Shown: positions 43,980-53,186, numbered from the stretch's first letter. The stretch: 64,000 nt of DNA from an uncultured Bacilli bacterium (GCA_947588815.1 CANQAG010000006.1:1-64000); one strand, 5' to 3'. Program-made: numbers and translations. Notes: a model not told the origin generated them from the sequence alone.

Positions 43980-46284
43980 TACTATATTAAGCGGGGTTTT
44001 TATTACAACTTTTATGGTATCATTAGGAATTGGTACTTATGTTTTTTATACTGTAAAAGATTTATCAACGCCGCAAATCGAAAAGTTAATTGAACAAAAA
44101 CATACTCGAATTTACGATTCTTCTTCTCGTCTCATTGAAACTTTAGGGGAAGATAAAGCTAAACTTGTAAAATACGAAGAGTTACCTCAAACGTTGATTA
44201 ACGCTTTAATCAGTATTGAAGACGAACACTTTTTTGAACATCACGGTATCAATTATTCGAGAATACTTTATTCGGCTTTCAATAATTTGTTTTCTTCTAA
44301 CGCGCGACAAGGCGGTTCCACAATTACGCAACAATTAGTAAAAAATTTACTTTTAACTTCAGAAATTTCGTTATCTCGAAAAATTCAAGAAGCTTATCTT
44401 GCTTATCAAATAGAACAAATGATGAGCAAAGAGGAAATCTTGGAACAATATTTTAATCGCATTTATTTTGACGCCACAATTCAAGGCGTTGGTTACGCTT
44501 CGTATCGCTTTTTTAATAAAAGCGTCGATTTATTAACCCTTCCGGAATGCGCGATTTTGGCAGGTGTTGTAAAATCTCCTTCTTTATATTCTCCTTTTAA
44601 ACATATTGAAGAATGTAACGACCGCAAAAATCTTGTTTTAAAAGCAATGCTCAACAATCATTATATAACCGATGAACAATATCAATTAGGCGTTAAAAAA
44701 CACGCAAAAGATCTCGTAATTGAAAAAGGATCGAATTATCAAGAGGAAACTTATGAGTTTCAAAGTTATTTGGATGTGGTATATCGGGAAGTTAAAGAAT
44801 TAACCGGTTTTAACCCTTTTTCGGTAGCTTTGGATATCGAAACATATCTTGATACTTCAGTTCAATCCTATATAGACGGCATTCAATCAGGAACGAATTT
44901 TATCTTTGAAGATGAAAACCAACAAGCAGCTTTAGCGGTAATCGACAGTCAAAATCAAGCTTTGATAGGCCTTATGGGTGGACGAAACTATGAAGGACAA
45001 ATGTTATATAACCGCAGTTACGAAATGCAACGTCAACCGGCTTCAACAATGAAACCGATTTTTACTTACGCTTTAGCCATGGAACATCTCCATTACAATG
45101 AATTAAGTGCCGTTATCGATGAACCATACACTTATCCAAATACATCAATCACGGTACAAAATGCCGATAAACAATATTTAGGTAAAATCACTCTTCTTGA
45201 TGCTCTCGGTTATTCAAGAAATACTTCGACTCTTTATACTCTTGAAAAAGTTATTGCAAAAATCGGCGTCGATAAAGCTGTACAATACCTTAAAGATATA
45301 GGAATTATGGACGAAGGAGAATTTACTTATCCTTATGCAATCGGTGGCATGAAATATGGCGTCTCGCCGATTCAACTCGCCGGAGCATACGCAATGCTTG
45401 CAAATAATGGATTATACATTAAACCCTCTACCATAAAAAAAATCACCGATCAAGAAACCGGTAAAATCATCTACTCTCGCGATTTACACGGAAAACAAGT
45501 AATTTCAAAAGAAGCCGCTTTAACGATGACAAGCGCTTTAACAAGAATGATTGATCAAAATTACTACAACATCGCTTTAGCAAAACCATCTAACGTTGCA
45601 ATCGCCGGAAAAACCGGAACTAACGCTTACGACTCAAATGTGAGAGCCCGTTACAATTATCCTTCTAATGCCGATCGTGATGTTTGGTTTGCCGGTTACT
45701 CACCTTCACATACTATCGCCGTATGGACCGGATTCGATGAACCCAAATTAGGTGAAAAAAACTACTTTGGTTACAGCGACTCACGACGATTGGTTGCCAA
45801 AAAATTATTTAAGAATGTGATGGAAAAAATATCAAGCAAAAGTAAAAGTTTTAATTACGAAGCTAATCTCCAAAAAGTTGAAGTGGTCAAAGGTCTTGAA
45901 AAATTTTACTTGCCTAATTCCTTTGTTCCTTCACAATTTATTTCATATGCTTATTTCCGAAAAGAAGAAATACCTACTGAGATCCTTCCTAATCCGGAAT
46001 TTGAGATTTTAGATAATATCAATGTCAATTTTTTAGATAATTCGATATCAATGTCGATTTTAAACGAATTAAAAGAAGATGAGATTTATACTACATTTTT
46101 TGGCAATCGTGGTTATCTCTTTAAAATAAAAACCTTCGACGAAGAATACGAAATTTTTGTCGATGGATATAACTTAGAAATACAGGAACTACCGCAAGAA
46201 ATCGAATCCATTGAAATTTACGAAACTTTTAAAAACAATCATAATCTTCATGGCGAGCCTTACATTTTAACTTTCTTTTTATAA
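43954..46284 (+). CDS. ponA: Penicillin-binding protein 1A/1B
   Basis: This 776-residue class A PBP has a cytoplasmic tail and an anchor (residues 8-32). The GT51 domain has the catalytic Glu in IEDEHFFEHHG and GGSTITQQLVKN, followed by the transpeptidase domain with the active serine in ASTMKP, SRN as the second motif and KTGTN as the third. A C-terminal extension of about 130 residues is rich in acidic and aromatic residues and has no typical PASTA pattern. It follows recU with an overlap, and converges on nth with 25 bp of overlap. Confidence 0.95.
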   Translation: MKRKKSIFNTILSGVFITTFMVSLGIGTYVFYTVKDLSTPQIEKLIEQKHTRIYDSSSRLIETLGEDKAKLVKYEELPQTLINALISIEDEHFFEHHGINYSRILYSAFNNLFSSNARQGGSTITQQLVKNLLLTSEISLSRKIQEAYLAYQIEQMMSKEEILEQYFNRIYFDATIQGVGYASYRFFNKSVDLLTLPECAILAGVVKSPSLYSPFKHIEECNDRKNLVLKAMLNNHYITDEQYQLGVKKHAKDLVIEKGSNYQEETYEFQSYLDVVYREVKELTGFNPFSVALDIETYLDTSVQSYIDGIQSGTNFIFEDENQQAALAVIDSQNQALIGLMGGRNYEGQMLYNRSYEMQRQPASTMKPIFTYALAMEHLHYNELSAVIDEPYTYPNTSITVQNADKQYLGKITLLDALGYSRNTSTLYTLEKVIAKIGVDKAVQYLKDIGIMDEGEFTYPYAIGGMKYGVSPIQLAGAYAMLANNGLYIKPSTIKKITDQETGKIIYSRDLHGKQVISKEAALTMTSALTRMIDQNYYNIALAKPSNVAIAGKTGTNAYDSNVRARYNYPSNADRDVWFAGYSPSHTIAVWTGFDEPKLGEKNYFGYSDSRRLVAKKLFKNVMEKISSKSKSFNYEANLQKVEVVKGLEKFYLPNSFVPSQFISYAYFRKEEIPTEILPNPEFEILDNINVNFLDNSISMSILNELKEDEIYTTFFGNRGYLFKIKTFDEEYEIFVDGYNLEIQELPQEIESIEIYETFKNNHNLHGEPYILTFFL

Positions 46285-46904
46285 TATTTACAATATTTTG
46301 TAAGTTTACAAACGTCACACATCGGTTTTTGGGCTTTACAATAATAACGACCAAAATGAATAAATTGATGATGTGTTAAAATATATCTTTCAGTTGGAAA
46401 AAGTTTTTCTAATTTTTGCTCTACTTGCAATGGCGAAGCATTTTCATCAACAAGTTTTAATCTTTTGCTGATTCTTTCCACATGAGTGTCAACGGCAATA
46501 TGCGGTTCTTTAAATAACTCGGCTAAAACCACATTAGCGGTTTTTCTTCCCACGCCATTCATTTCAATTAAAAGATCGCGGGAATTAGGAACTTTTCCAT
46601 CATATTTTAAAAGTAACGAATTTGCGATTGCTTTAATATTACAAGCTTTATTTTTAAATAATCCTAAAGGTTTAATGATCTCTTCAAGTTCCTCTAAGGG
46701 AGCATTTTTTAATGCTTCTAAAGTTGGAAAGCGTGAAAAAAGTAAAGCGGTAACCGCATTAACTTTTTTATCTGTCGTCTGTGCCGAAAGCATCACTGCA
46801 ATCAAAAGTTCATAATCTTTATGGTAGATTAATTCGCAACTGGCATTCGGTAAAATTTCATCGAAATATTCGATAATTTGATCAATCTTATTATTTTTCA
46901 TCAT
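46260..46904 (-). CDS. nth: Endonuclease III
   Basis: This DNA glycosylase/AP lyase of about 214 residues removes oxidised pyrimidines. It has the helix-hairpin-helix LIEMNGVGRKTANVV, with the catalytic Lys in a neighbouring position, VDTHVERIS with the catalytic Asp, and the 4Fe-4S site C-x6-C-x2-C-x5-C (CKAQKPMCDVCKLTKYC). The ATG at 46904 overlaps the end of dnaD by 14 bp. The dnaD-nth-ponA-recU cluster follows Bacillus. An earlier frame start at 46949 lies inside dnaD and has no SD. Confidence 0.95.
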   Translation of the reverse strand: MMKNNKIDQIIEYFDEILPNASCELIYHKDYELLIAVMLSAQTTDKKVNAVTALLFSRFPTLEALKNAPLEELEEIIKPLGLFKNKACNIKAIANSLLLKYDGKVPNSRDLLIEMNGVGRKTANVVLAELFKEPHIAVDTHVERISKRLKLVDENASPLQVEQKLEKLFPTERYILTHHQFIHFGRYYCKAQKPMCDVCKLTKYCKYYKKKVKM

Positions 46905-47559
46905 CAGTCCAATGGTATGAGGCAATATCAATCGCTTTTTCAATATCATTTCTATGACGCTCGTCGATAGTGGAATATCCTTCTTTTTCGCGATCGTTAT
47001 GTATTAAACGTTTTAATAAAATTTTATCGACTAACCGAACGGTAACTTTTTTATTCTTCATAGCGCACTCTTCAAGCGCGGAAAGAATGGATTTATCGTC
47101 TATTCCAGATTGAATCCATTCCATAATTTTGTCGATATCGAGACGCGTTAAACTCGAGCCGATTGCAGTTTCAAAAGCCGTGAAGATATTTTCTTTTTGC
47201 TCTTCGCTCAAATATTGTTCGCTTTTTCGTCGATCTTCAATAGAAGCAGTATAAAAAGCTTCGATCTTTTTAAAAGTAGGTTCCAAAGAAGTTACCATTT
47301 GATCGTTTTTAGTCACATATTCAATAAAACATTTATCTTTATTATTTGGATCGCTTAATTTAACAATTAACTGATCGATTTCTTTTTCTCCAAGCGACAT
47401 TTTTAAAGCCAATGTATCCGCAGTTACCAAGATCGCACCATGTTTAAGAATATTGTCAATCGACAATATAATCATCACTTCATTTTCGTTTAAACCCAAA
47501 TATTTGTATTTATCAATTAAGATATAACGATAATCTAACTCCTGTATAGTTGCCATCAT
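46891..47559 (-). CDS. dnaD: DNA replication initiation protein DnaD
   Basis: This 222-residue primosome protein loads helicase with DnaB and DnaI. The N-terminal winged helix (IDKYKYLGLNENEVMIILSI) and the C-terminal DnaD domain (FETAIGSSLTRLDIDKIMEW and SILSALEECAMKN) are both present. Start chosen as the ATG at 47559, six bases after AAGGTG; an upstream GTG at 47568 is part of the SD. Confidence 0.93.
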   Translation of the reverse strand: MMATIQELDYRYILIDKYKYLGLNENEVMIILSIDNILKHGAILVTADTLALKMSLGEKEIDQLIVKLSDPNNKDKCFIEYVTKNDQMVTSLEPTFKKIEAFYTASIEDRRKSEQYLSEEQKENIFTAFETAIGSSLTRLDIDKIMEWIQSGIDDKSILSALEECAMKNKKVTVRLVDKILLKRLIHNDREKEGYSTIDERHRNDIEKAIDIASYHWTDDEK

Positions 47560-47583
47560 ATTTATCACCTTATCAAAATTATA

Positions 47584-47626
47584 AAAAAAAAGTGAGCAAA
47601 CTTAAATCTTATTTACACACTTTTTT
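47584..47626 (-). terminator. Terminator-like hairpin overlapping the end of the fusion gene
   Basis: Arms AAAAAAGTG and CACTTTTTT enclose about 25 bases and include the stop codon of the CCA-dipeptidase gene. The T-rich 3' arm would end transcription before dnaD. The large loop lowers confidence. Confidence 0.45.
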
Positions 47627-49255
47627 AAATACTCGTAAAAAATTTTTATAGAAAATTTTTTCAATTTCAGCTTCATTGAAATTTTCCGTTTTCAATCGTT
47701 CATATAAAAGGTTCATTTTTGAAGCATCGCTTAATTTTTCCGGAGTGTCGATTCCATCAAAATCACTCCCTAGAGCAATCGCATTGATGCCGGCGATAGT
47801 TTTAATATGATTTATGTGATCTACTATTAATGATAAATAATCATCCGATGGTTTATTTTTTACAAACTTCTCACAAAAGTTAATTCCGATTACCCCACCT
47901 TTTAAAGCGATCTTTTTAATTAAATCATCACTTAGGTTACGTTCGTTAGGAGATACGAAAAAAGCGTTAGAATGAGAAGCGACAATCGGATCTTTTGAAA
48001 TATTAAGCACATCTTCGACAACTTTATGCGAGCAATGTGAAATATCGATAATCATTCCTAATTCATTCATTTTTTTCACTACTTCTTGTCCAAATAATGT
48101 TAATCCTTGATAAATATCTGAAATGTTGCTTTCTTGGCTAATATCGTGTGCCGGATATCCGATTTCATTAGGATAATTCCATGTTAAAGTCATACTTCGA
48201 CATCCGCGTGTATATAACTTTTCTAGTTTTGATAAATCACCTTCGATAATTTCTCCGCCTTCAAGAGTTATTAAGGCCCCTATCTTTTTCTTTGCCACGA
48301 TTTTTAAATAATCGTCATAACAAGTGACTTTTTCAATCACACTATCATTTTCAAGTAATTCGTTTTCAAAGTTATCAAGATAAACTTGAGCTTTATTGTA
48401 AAGATCTCCTTCGGTTTTTTTAATGAATAAAGCGAAGCATTGTAAGGTGTAATGACTCTGCATCATTTTATTTAAATCGAGGTGAAGGTTATTTTTTATT
48501 AATTTCTGTTTTTTGTCTTTAAGTGATGTCAATGTATCGCAATGCATGTCCACAAGAGCAATTGGATTAAGAATTTGACATAAAGGAATTATTTCATCAA
48601 GTTTTAATCTTTGCCATTCATCAATAAAAAGTTGAAAATATTTATTGTCTACTTTTTTAGTTTCTTCAAGAATCTTTGTAAAGGATATTTGTTTTAAAAA
48701 AGTCCTTTGTTTTGAAATCGCCTGCTCAAGAGACAAATCATAGGTCAAATCTTGAGTTGTTTTAAATCTAACTGCCCTTACGATACGTAATGGATCTTCT
48801 TGCAAACGAACGTCCGGATTACCTATCATTTTCAGATTTTTGTTTTTTAAATCAGTTTTTCCATCATAAAAATCATGTACATTCATCTCGTGATCTAAAT
48901 AAAGTGCATTAATTGTAAAATCTCTTCTTTTAGCGTCTTCTTTTAAATCTTTAACAAAGCGAACATATTCCGGATGACGAAAATCCTTATAATCACCTTC
49001 AACTCGCAAAGTAGTAATATCAACTTTTCGTTTATGCCAAATTAACGAAGTACTCCCAAGTTTACGGTACTTAATAACGCAGTTTGGAAACATTGCTTCA
49101 ATTTTTTCTGGCAAAGCATCAGTCACTAGGTCAAAATCGTCAATTGGACGATCACTTAAAAAATCTCGCACGGCACCACCAACAAGGTAAAGGTTTACTC
49201 CGTGAAGTTTAAAAATTTCACTTAATTCCTTAAAAATATCCAATTCACTCATCAA
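47609..49255 (-). CDS. Fusion: tRNA nucleotidyltransferase (CCA-adding) N-terminus with M19 membrane-dipeptidase C-terminus
   Basis: This single 548-residue open frame joins two unrelated enzymes. Residues 1-230 are a class II poly(A)/CCA nucleotidyltransferase: LVGGAVRDFLSDRPIDDFDLVTD with the metal Asp pair, RRDFTINAL, and the neck motif GNPDVRLQEDPLRIVRAVRF. The full C-terminal body and tail of a CCA enzyme are missing. From about residue 235 a peptidase M19 domain begins: VDMHCDT, EGGEII, DISHCSH, ASHSN and GSDFDGID supply all zinc ligands. The NTase-dapB neighbourhood matches Bacillus dapB-cca. It may be a real fusion or a merged assembly, but no stop or frameshift is visible at the join. 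Confidence 0.78.
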   Translation of the reverse strand: MMSELDIFKELSEIFKLHGVNLYLVGGAVRDFLSDRPIDDFDLVTDALPEKIEAMFPNCVIKYRKLGSTSLIWHKRKVDITTLRVEGDYKDFRHPEYVRFVKDLKEDAKRRDFTINALYLDHEMNVHDFYDGKTDLKNKNLKMIGNPDVRLQEDPLRIVRAVRFKTTQDLTYDLSLEQAISKQRTFLKQISFTKILEETKKVDNKYFQLFIDEWQRLKLDEIIPLCQILNPIALVDMHCDTLTSLKDKKQKLIKNNLHLDLNKMMQSHYTLQCFALFIKKTEGDLYNKAQVYLDNFENELLENDSVIEKVTCYDDYLKIVAKKKIGALITLEGGEIIEGDLSKLEKLYTRGCRSMTLTWNYPNEIGYPAHDISQESNISDIYQGLTLFGQEVVKKMNELGMIIDISHCSHKVVEDVLNISKDPIVASHSNAFFVSPNERNLSDDLIKKIALKGGVIGINFCEKFVKNKPSDDYLSLIVDHINHIKTIAGINAIALGSDFDGIDTPEKLSDASKMNLLYERLKTENFNEAEIEKIFYKNFLRVFKKVCK

Positions 49256-49886
49256 GCGTCGTCCTCAATCCTTCAAATAATCCGATATTTTGCAAAGCTT
49301 TTTTAACTCCTTCAACATATGCATGTTTGTCTTTAATTTCATGAATCATCGTCAATGAATCATTCTCATTATCAAATATTATATCATGGCGATAGACAAA
49401 ATCGTCACCTCGAGAGGAAATTATCTTTATCTTTTCATTTCCTAAGAGATTTTTCAACAAAATGGCTGTCCCTGAAGGGATATCTTTTTTTGATTTATGA
49501 TGACGTTCCTTAATAGTAATATTAGCACCAGGTTTTAAGATTTCTAGACATTTAACCAATCGCCAAAAGGAAAGCGAAAAATTGTAAACTAAGTAGGCAG
49601 AAAGATGATTGTCTTTGGCCGTTCGATCTATTAAAGATATTTCAAAAGGAAGTAGTCCGGTCGTTCCAGAGATAAAATGAATCCCGTTTGTTAAACATAA
49701 TAAAGCACTACGTAAGCATTCGTGTCTTTCAGTAAAGTCAATTACAACGTCGTGTGGTCTTTCAATCAATTTTTCAATTGTCAAAGGATTTTCTTTGTCA
49801 TAACCATAAACCAAAAAAGATTCTTTTAAATCCTCATAGATTAGACTTCCCATTTTTCCTTTAAAACCATTGATACCAATAATCAT
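49245..49886 (-). CDS. dapB: 4-hydroxy-tetrahydrodipicolinate reductase
   Basis: This 213-residue enzyme is the second step of the lysine and dipicolinate (spore) branch. It has the NAD(P)-binding GINGFKGKMG, VVIDFT, SGTTG and the catalytic ERHHKSKKDIPSGTA motif. It is shorter than the usual 240-270. Start chosen at ATG 49886 following AGGTG; the GTG at 49895 is inside the SD. It overlaps the fusion gene by 11 bp. Confidence 0.92.
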   Translation of the reverse strand: MIIGINGFKGKMGSLIYEDLKESFLVYGYDKENPLTIEKLIERPHDVVIDFTERHECLRSALLCLTNGIHFISGTTGLLPFEISLIDRTAKDNHLSAYLVYNFSLSFWRLVKCLEILKPGANITIKERHHKSKKDIPSGTAILLKNLLGNEKIKIISSRGDDFVYRHDIIFDNENDSLTMIHEIKDKHAYVEGVKKALQNIGLFEGLRTTLDE

Positions 49887-49942
49887 CATTATCACCTAAT
49901 CAACTATATGATTAAAGAAAATTGATATTACCAAAAATTATA

Positions 49943-49971
49943 TTGACACCAATCACCATTTGCATTATTAT
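49943..49971 (+). promoter_or_regulatory. Promoter of tRNA-Val
   Basis: TTGACA, a 17-base spacer and TATTAT: a canonical SigA promoter. Its expected start point, about 49978, is just before the tRNA. Confidence 0.85.
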
Positions 49972-49982
49972 ATTTTCGTTCT

Positions 49983-50058
49983 GGGTGTTTAGCTCAGCTG
50001 GGAGAGCATCTGTTTGACGTACAGAAGGTCGGCGGTTCGATCCCGTCAGCACCCACCA
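49983..50058 (+). tRNA. tRNA-Val (anticodon GAC), CCA encoded
   Basis: Cloverleaf with acceptor GGGTGTT/AGCACCC (one G-T), D-arm GCTC/GAGC, anticodon loop TTGACGT (GAC), T-arm with GGTTCGATCC, discriminator A and encoded CCA. Confidence 0.97.
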
Positions 50059-50059
50059 T

Positions 50060-50090
50060 TAAAAAAGTGCCTTATTCAAAGGCTTTTTTT
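50060..50090 (+). terminator. Terminator after tRNA-Val
   Basis: AAAAAAG-bulge-CC and GGCTTTTTT pair across a loop of about 9 bases, followed by ATTT. Confidence 0.7.
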
Positions 50091-50106
50091 ATTTAAGAAG
50101 GCAAAT

Positions 50107-50137
50107 AAAAAGAACTTCTTTAAGAGAAGTTCTTTTT
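50107..50137 (-). terminator. Terminator after hup
   Basis: Perfect 13-bp stem AAAAAGAACTTCT/AGAAGTTCTTTTT with loop TTAAG. Confidence 0.9.
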
Positions 50138-50140
50138 TAA

Positions 50141-50416
50141 TTAGCCATTAACTTTATCTTTAGCTGGTTTGGCTGCCTTAAAGACAACAGCTTTCATCGC
50201 AGGAATCTCAATTTTTTCCTTGGTAGTTGGGTTAATTCCGACTCTTGCCGCGCGTTCTTTAACGACAAAGGAACCGAATCCGGCAATTTTCACTTCTTCC
50301 CCATTAACGAGAGCCTCAAGAATTTTTTCGAAAACAACTTCGGTTGCATATTGAGCATCTTTCTTTGTTAAACGAGCTTCAGCTGCAACCTTTTCAACTA
50401 AATCAGCTTTATTCAT
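50141..50416 (-). CDS. hup: DNA-binding protein HU
   Basis: This 91-residue histone-like protein compacts the nucleoid. Typical segments: NKADLVEKVAAEA, NGEEVKIAGFGSFVVKERAAR, and GINPTTKEKIEIPA. Start chosen at the ATG at 50416, with AGGAGG 6 bases upstream. It follows spoIVA as in Bacillus (spoIVA-hbs). Confidence 0.97.
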   Translation of the reverse strand: MNKADLVEKVAAEARLTKKDAQYATEVVFEKILEALVNGEEVKIAGFGSFVVKERAARVGINPTTKEKIEIPAMKAVVFKAAKPAKDKVNG

Positions 50417-50527
50417 TTCTAACCTCCTAATGAATTGTACAAATAATACCATAAATTAGGACTTTTTGCAACCTTTTATTTGAAATATATAGAAATTAAG
50501 ATACCGCTTACATTTTATAACTTATCG

Positions 50528-52006
50528 TCAGAATACAAATGCGATTAAATTTCCTTTACCCTTATTTGAAATAGTTTTGATCAGTTGTTGTAATTTTACT
50601 TTAACCGGTTCCGGTAAACTATTAAGTTTTGAAGAAATACTTTCGTTTAAAATATCTTTGAATTGGCGACCGAAAATTTCGCAATCCAAAATTGCCGTTT
50701 CATTTTTTTCATACGCTTCCAATAAATAATTTAGGAAGTATTCTGCTTGATCTTTAGCTCCTAAAACCGGTTCAAAAGAAGTTGATACATCAACTTTAAT
50801 AATGTGATATGAAGGTGAAGTCGCTTTGACCTTGATTCCATATCTTCCATTAACCTTAATCATCTCCGGTTTTTCAATTACCATCTTATCTAAAGGCGAG
50901 GAAGCAAACCCATAGCCTGTACCTTCCGCCATTTTCAATGCCGAACCTATAAGATCATAATCCTTTTTAGCTTTAACATACTCGCTTAAAACCGCGATTA
51001 ATTGAGCTTTGTCAGTTATTTCACATCCGACAAGTTCTTTTAAGACTTGATCATACAAGCCTTCATCAACATCTAATTGAACAGTGACAATACCGGTTCC
51101 GGTATCGACATTTTGTAAATTGACTTCAGTTAAGTATTCGTTTTCTTTTAAAACACCATTGATTTTTTCAACGTCTTTGACAATTTTAGCTTCTCGCATT
51201 GCCATATCAATCGATTGTTTGATCGACACTTTAATATAATGTTCGTCATCTAAAGAACTAACCCAAGTCGGTAAGGCCATTTCAATGCCGCTGATCGGAT
51301 ATTGATATAAAGCCGCTTTTAAAATTTCAGTCGCATCTTTTTGACCCATTGACATTACATCCAAAGCGATAACCGGAGCTCCGTAATTTGTTTCCAATTC
51401 TTTTGCCAAGGCTAAAGTTTCTTCTTTTCCTGGAGTTTTGGTGTTCATGACAATCACGAAAGGCTTGTCGATTTCTTTCATTTCTTCAATAACCTTGCGT
51501 TCTGCTCCAAGATAATCTGTTCTAGAAAAATCATTGATGCTTCCATCGCTAATTACAACAATACCGATTGTCGAATGGTCTTTAATTACTTTTTGAGTTC
51601 CAATACGCGCCGCATCATCAAAAGGAATGGTTTCTGTAAACCATGGGGTTTTAACCATTCTCATTTTACCATCTTCTAAATACCCATTGGCACTATCGAT
51701 AATAAAACCAACACAATCGATAAGTCTAATCTTTACTGAAAGACTTTCATCAATTGCAATAGAAACCGCATTTGATGGAACAAATTTTGGTTCCATTGTC
51801 ATAATTGTGCGTCCTTCCCCAGACTGCGGAAGTTCATCAAGAGCACGCTTTTTTTCGCTTTCATCAGTGATATTTTCAATGACTACTGTCTCCATAAAGC
51901 GTTTAATAAAAGTTGATTTACCTACTCTAACCGGACCGACAACTCCTAAATACACATCTCCATTATTTCGTAATCCGATATCTCTTAACACTTGTAATGT
52001 GTCCAT
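50528..52006 (-). CDS. spoIVA: Stage IV sporulation protein A
   Basis: This 492-residue ATPase polymerises on the forespore surface and is the base of the coat. It has the P-loop GPVRVGKST with Walker B-like region LIDCVGF, and the C-terminal SpoVM-contact segment ends in KGNLIAFVF. AAGGAGG lies 7 bases before ATG and its first bases overlap a hairpin at 52018-52033. Confidence 0.97.
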   Translation of the reverse strand: MDTLQVLRDIGLRNNGDVYLGVVGPVRVGKSTFIKRFMETVVIENITDESEKKRALDELPQSGEGRTIMTMEPKFVPSNAVSIAIDESLSVKIRLIDCVGFIIDSANGYLEDGKMRMVKTPWFTETIPFDDAARIGTQKVIKDHSTIGIVVISDGSINDFSRTDYLGAERKVIEEMKEIDKPFVIVMNTKTPGKEETLALAKELETNYGAPVIALDVMSMGQKDATEILKAALYQYPISGIEMALPTWVSSLDDEHYIKVSIKQSIDMAMREAKIVKDVEKINGVLKENEYLTEVNLQNVDTGTGIVTVQLDVDEGLYDQVLKELVGCEITDKAQLIAVLSEYVKAKKDYDLIGSALKMAEGTGYGFASSPLDKMVIEKPEMIKVNGRYGIKVKATSPSYHIIKVDVSTSFEPVLGAKDQAEYFLNYLLEAYEKNETAILDCEIFGRQFKDILNESISSKLNSLPEPVKVKLQQLIKTISNKGKGNLIAFVF

Positions 52007-52017
52007 AATATTACCTC

Positions 52018-52033
52018 CTTGAGGTTCCTCAAG
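52018..52033 (-). promoter_or_regulatory. Short hairpin abutting the spoIVA SD
   Basis: CTTGAG-GAAC-CTCAAG, with the last AAG being the start of the AAGGAGG SD. Confidence 0.4.
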
Positions 52034-52080
52034 ATGAATTTATGATAGAGATTTATAGATTAGAACAAACAATCAATAAA

Positions 52081-52147
52081 AAAGATGCACTTGTATGATT
52101 TCATTTTATTTTAAGAATAATTATTCTTTACATACTTACGCATCTTT
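52081..52147 (-). terminator. Long interrupted hairpin between ribU and spoIVA
   Basis: Outer stem AAAGATGC/GCATCTTT plus a near inner arm TGTATG/CATAC; at the tip a perfect 16-base palindrome AAGAATAATTATTCTT (52113-52128). T-rich on both flanks. It probably ends ribU transcription. Confidence 0.5.
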
Positions 52148-52173
52148 ATTTTTAATATTAAAAATTTTTAATA

Positions 52174-52992
52174 TCAGTTATTTTTCTTAAGTGACAAGAT
52201 AAGATCCGTGACAGATAAACTTAATCCCAATGCCAAAATGATGAAAAGGCCAACCCATTCATACCACTCTTTTGGCCATTTAGAAGAAACGGCAACACCG
52301 ATAATTAAAAGAGCGTTCAAAGCTACTAGCGATAGACCAACAATTAGCATATTATGAGATTTTGATGCCACAAGTGTTCTTTCTTCTATTTCATTAAACA
52401 TAAAATGGGTTCGTTTATAGACTAAGAAAGTAATAAGGTTACAAACGATTGATAATAAAGCATTAAATGGTAGTACCCCGACCAACAAGTAAAGTATCAA
52501 ATAATTTGATTCATTGATTCCAGGGATCATCGCACACATTGCAATTAAACCTTGAACATTACCTTTAAAGAAAAATTCTAAATAGAACGGGATTAAAATC
52601 AGCCAATTAGTAATGATGGCCACTAATACCCATGCTAGTGAGGAAAACGCCAATCCGACAATTGCTCCTTTTTTAGAATGAAATTTTTTGTAAATCAAAG
52701 AAGAAGTCAATACGACCGCGATGCCTATTAAAAGATCCGCTAATTCTCCTACGTAACTTGTAGAAGTTCCAATCGTAAGAATTTTAAGCAAAGCTCTTAC
52801 AGCAACCACAGTAACACCACCGGTTGGTCCTAAAAGGAATCCTGCGATAATGGCAGGTAAATTAGAAATTTGGATATCTAAAAACGAAGGGAAAAGCATT
52901 GGAAGCGGGAACTTTACAAACATGTAAAGAATAGCGCTGATTGCAGATAAAACCGCCGTTTTTACTATCCAGGCTACTTTTTTGTTTCTCAT
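52174..52992 (-). CDS. ribU: Riboflavin ECF transporter substrate-binding component RibU, extended
   Basis: This 272-residue membrane protein carries riboflavin binding for the energy-coupling factor transporter. The first 190 residues match RibU: LSAISAILYMFVKFPLPMLFPSFLDIQISNLPAII in pieces, then FLLGPTGGVTVVAVR and YVGELADLLIG. The FMN riboswitch upstream confirms the substrate. Two more hydrophobic helices and a charged link (residues about 195-270) extend it beyond the usual 190-200. Start chosen at 52992, with AAAGGAG 6 bases upstream. The ECF ATPase and EcfT must be elsewhere. Confidence 0.9.
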   Translation of the reverse strand: MRNKKVAWIVKTAVLSAISAILYMFVKFPLPMLFPSFLDIQISNLPAIIAGFLLGPTGGVTVVAVRALLKILTIGTSTSYVGELADLLIGIAVVLTSSLIYKKFHSKKGAIVGLAFSSLAWVLVAIITNWLILIPFYLEFFFKGNVQGLIAMCAMIPGINESNYLILYLLVGVLPFNALLSIVCNLITFLVYKRTHFMFNEIEERTLVASKSHNMLIVGLSLVALNALLIIGVAVSSKWPKEWYEWVGLFIILALGLSLSVTDLILSLKKNN

Positions 52993-53021
52993 ACGAAACT
53001 CCTTTCTATGTGGGCTTAAAA

Positions 53022-53050
53022 ATAAAAAAGCCCTCAATATACTTAGAGGG
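53022..53050 (-). terminator. Riboswitch-controlled intrinsic terminator
   Basis: CCCTC/GAGGG stem with a 10-base loop followed by TTTTTT on the minus strand, just before ribU. A competing TATAGTT/AACTAT hairpin lies between it and the aptamer. Termination when FMN binds is the likely mode. Confidence 0.75.
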
Positions 53051-53073
53051 TAAAGATAGTTGATTTAACTATA

Positions 53074-53179
53074 ACTTCTTTCATCCAGACTTTACTGTCG
53101 CCACTAGAATTTCACTAGTTCATGCATTACTGCTCGCGGGGTTTACCGCCGGTAAGGAATTTCACCTAACCCTGAAGTA
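53074..53179 (-). promoter_or_regulatory. FMN riboswitch (RFN element)
   Basis: The minus strand has the conserved blocks AGGTGAAATTCC, ACCGGCGGTAAA, CCCGCGAGC, TGGCGACAGTAAAGTC and TGGATGAAAGAAG. P1 pairs TACTTC with GAAGT. It binds flavin mononucleotide and represses riboflavin uptake genes. Confidence 0.96.
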
Positions 53180-53186
53180 CAGCCAT

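Noticed and set aside
46260..46284. Overlap of ponA and nth as an assembly error
   Set aside because: Both C-termini are intact and end in plausible residues (the Fe-S motif of Nth is complete), so a real tail-to-tail overlap is simpler.
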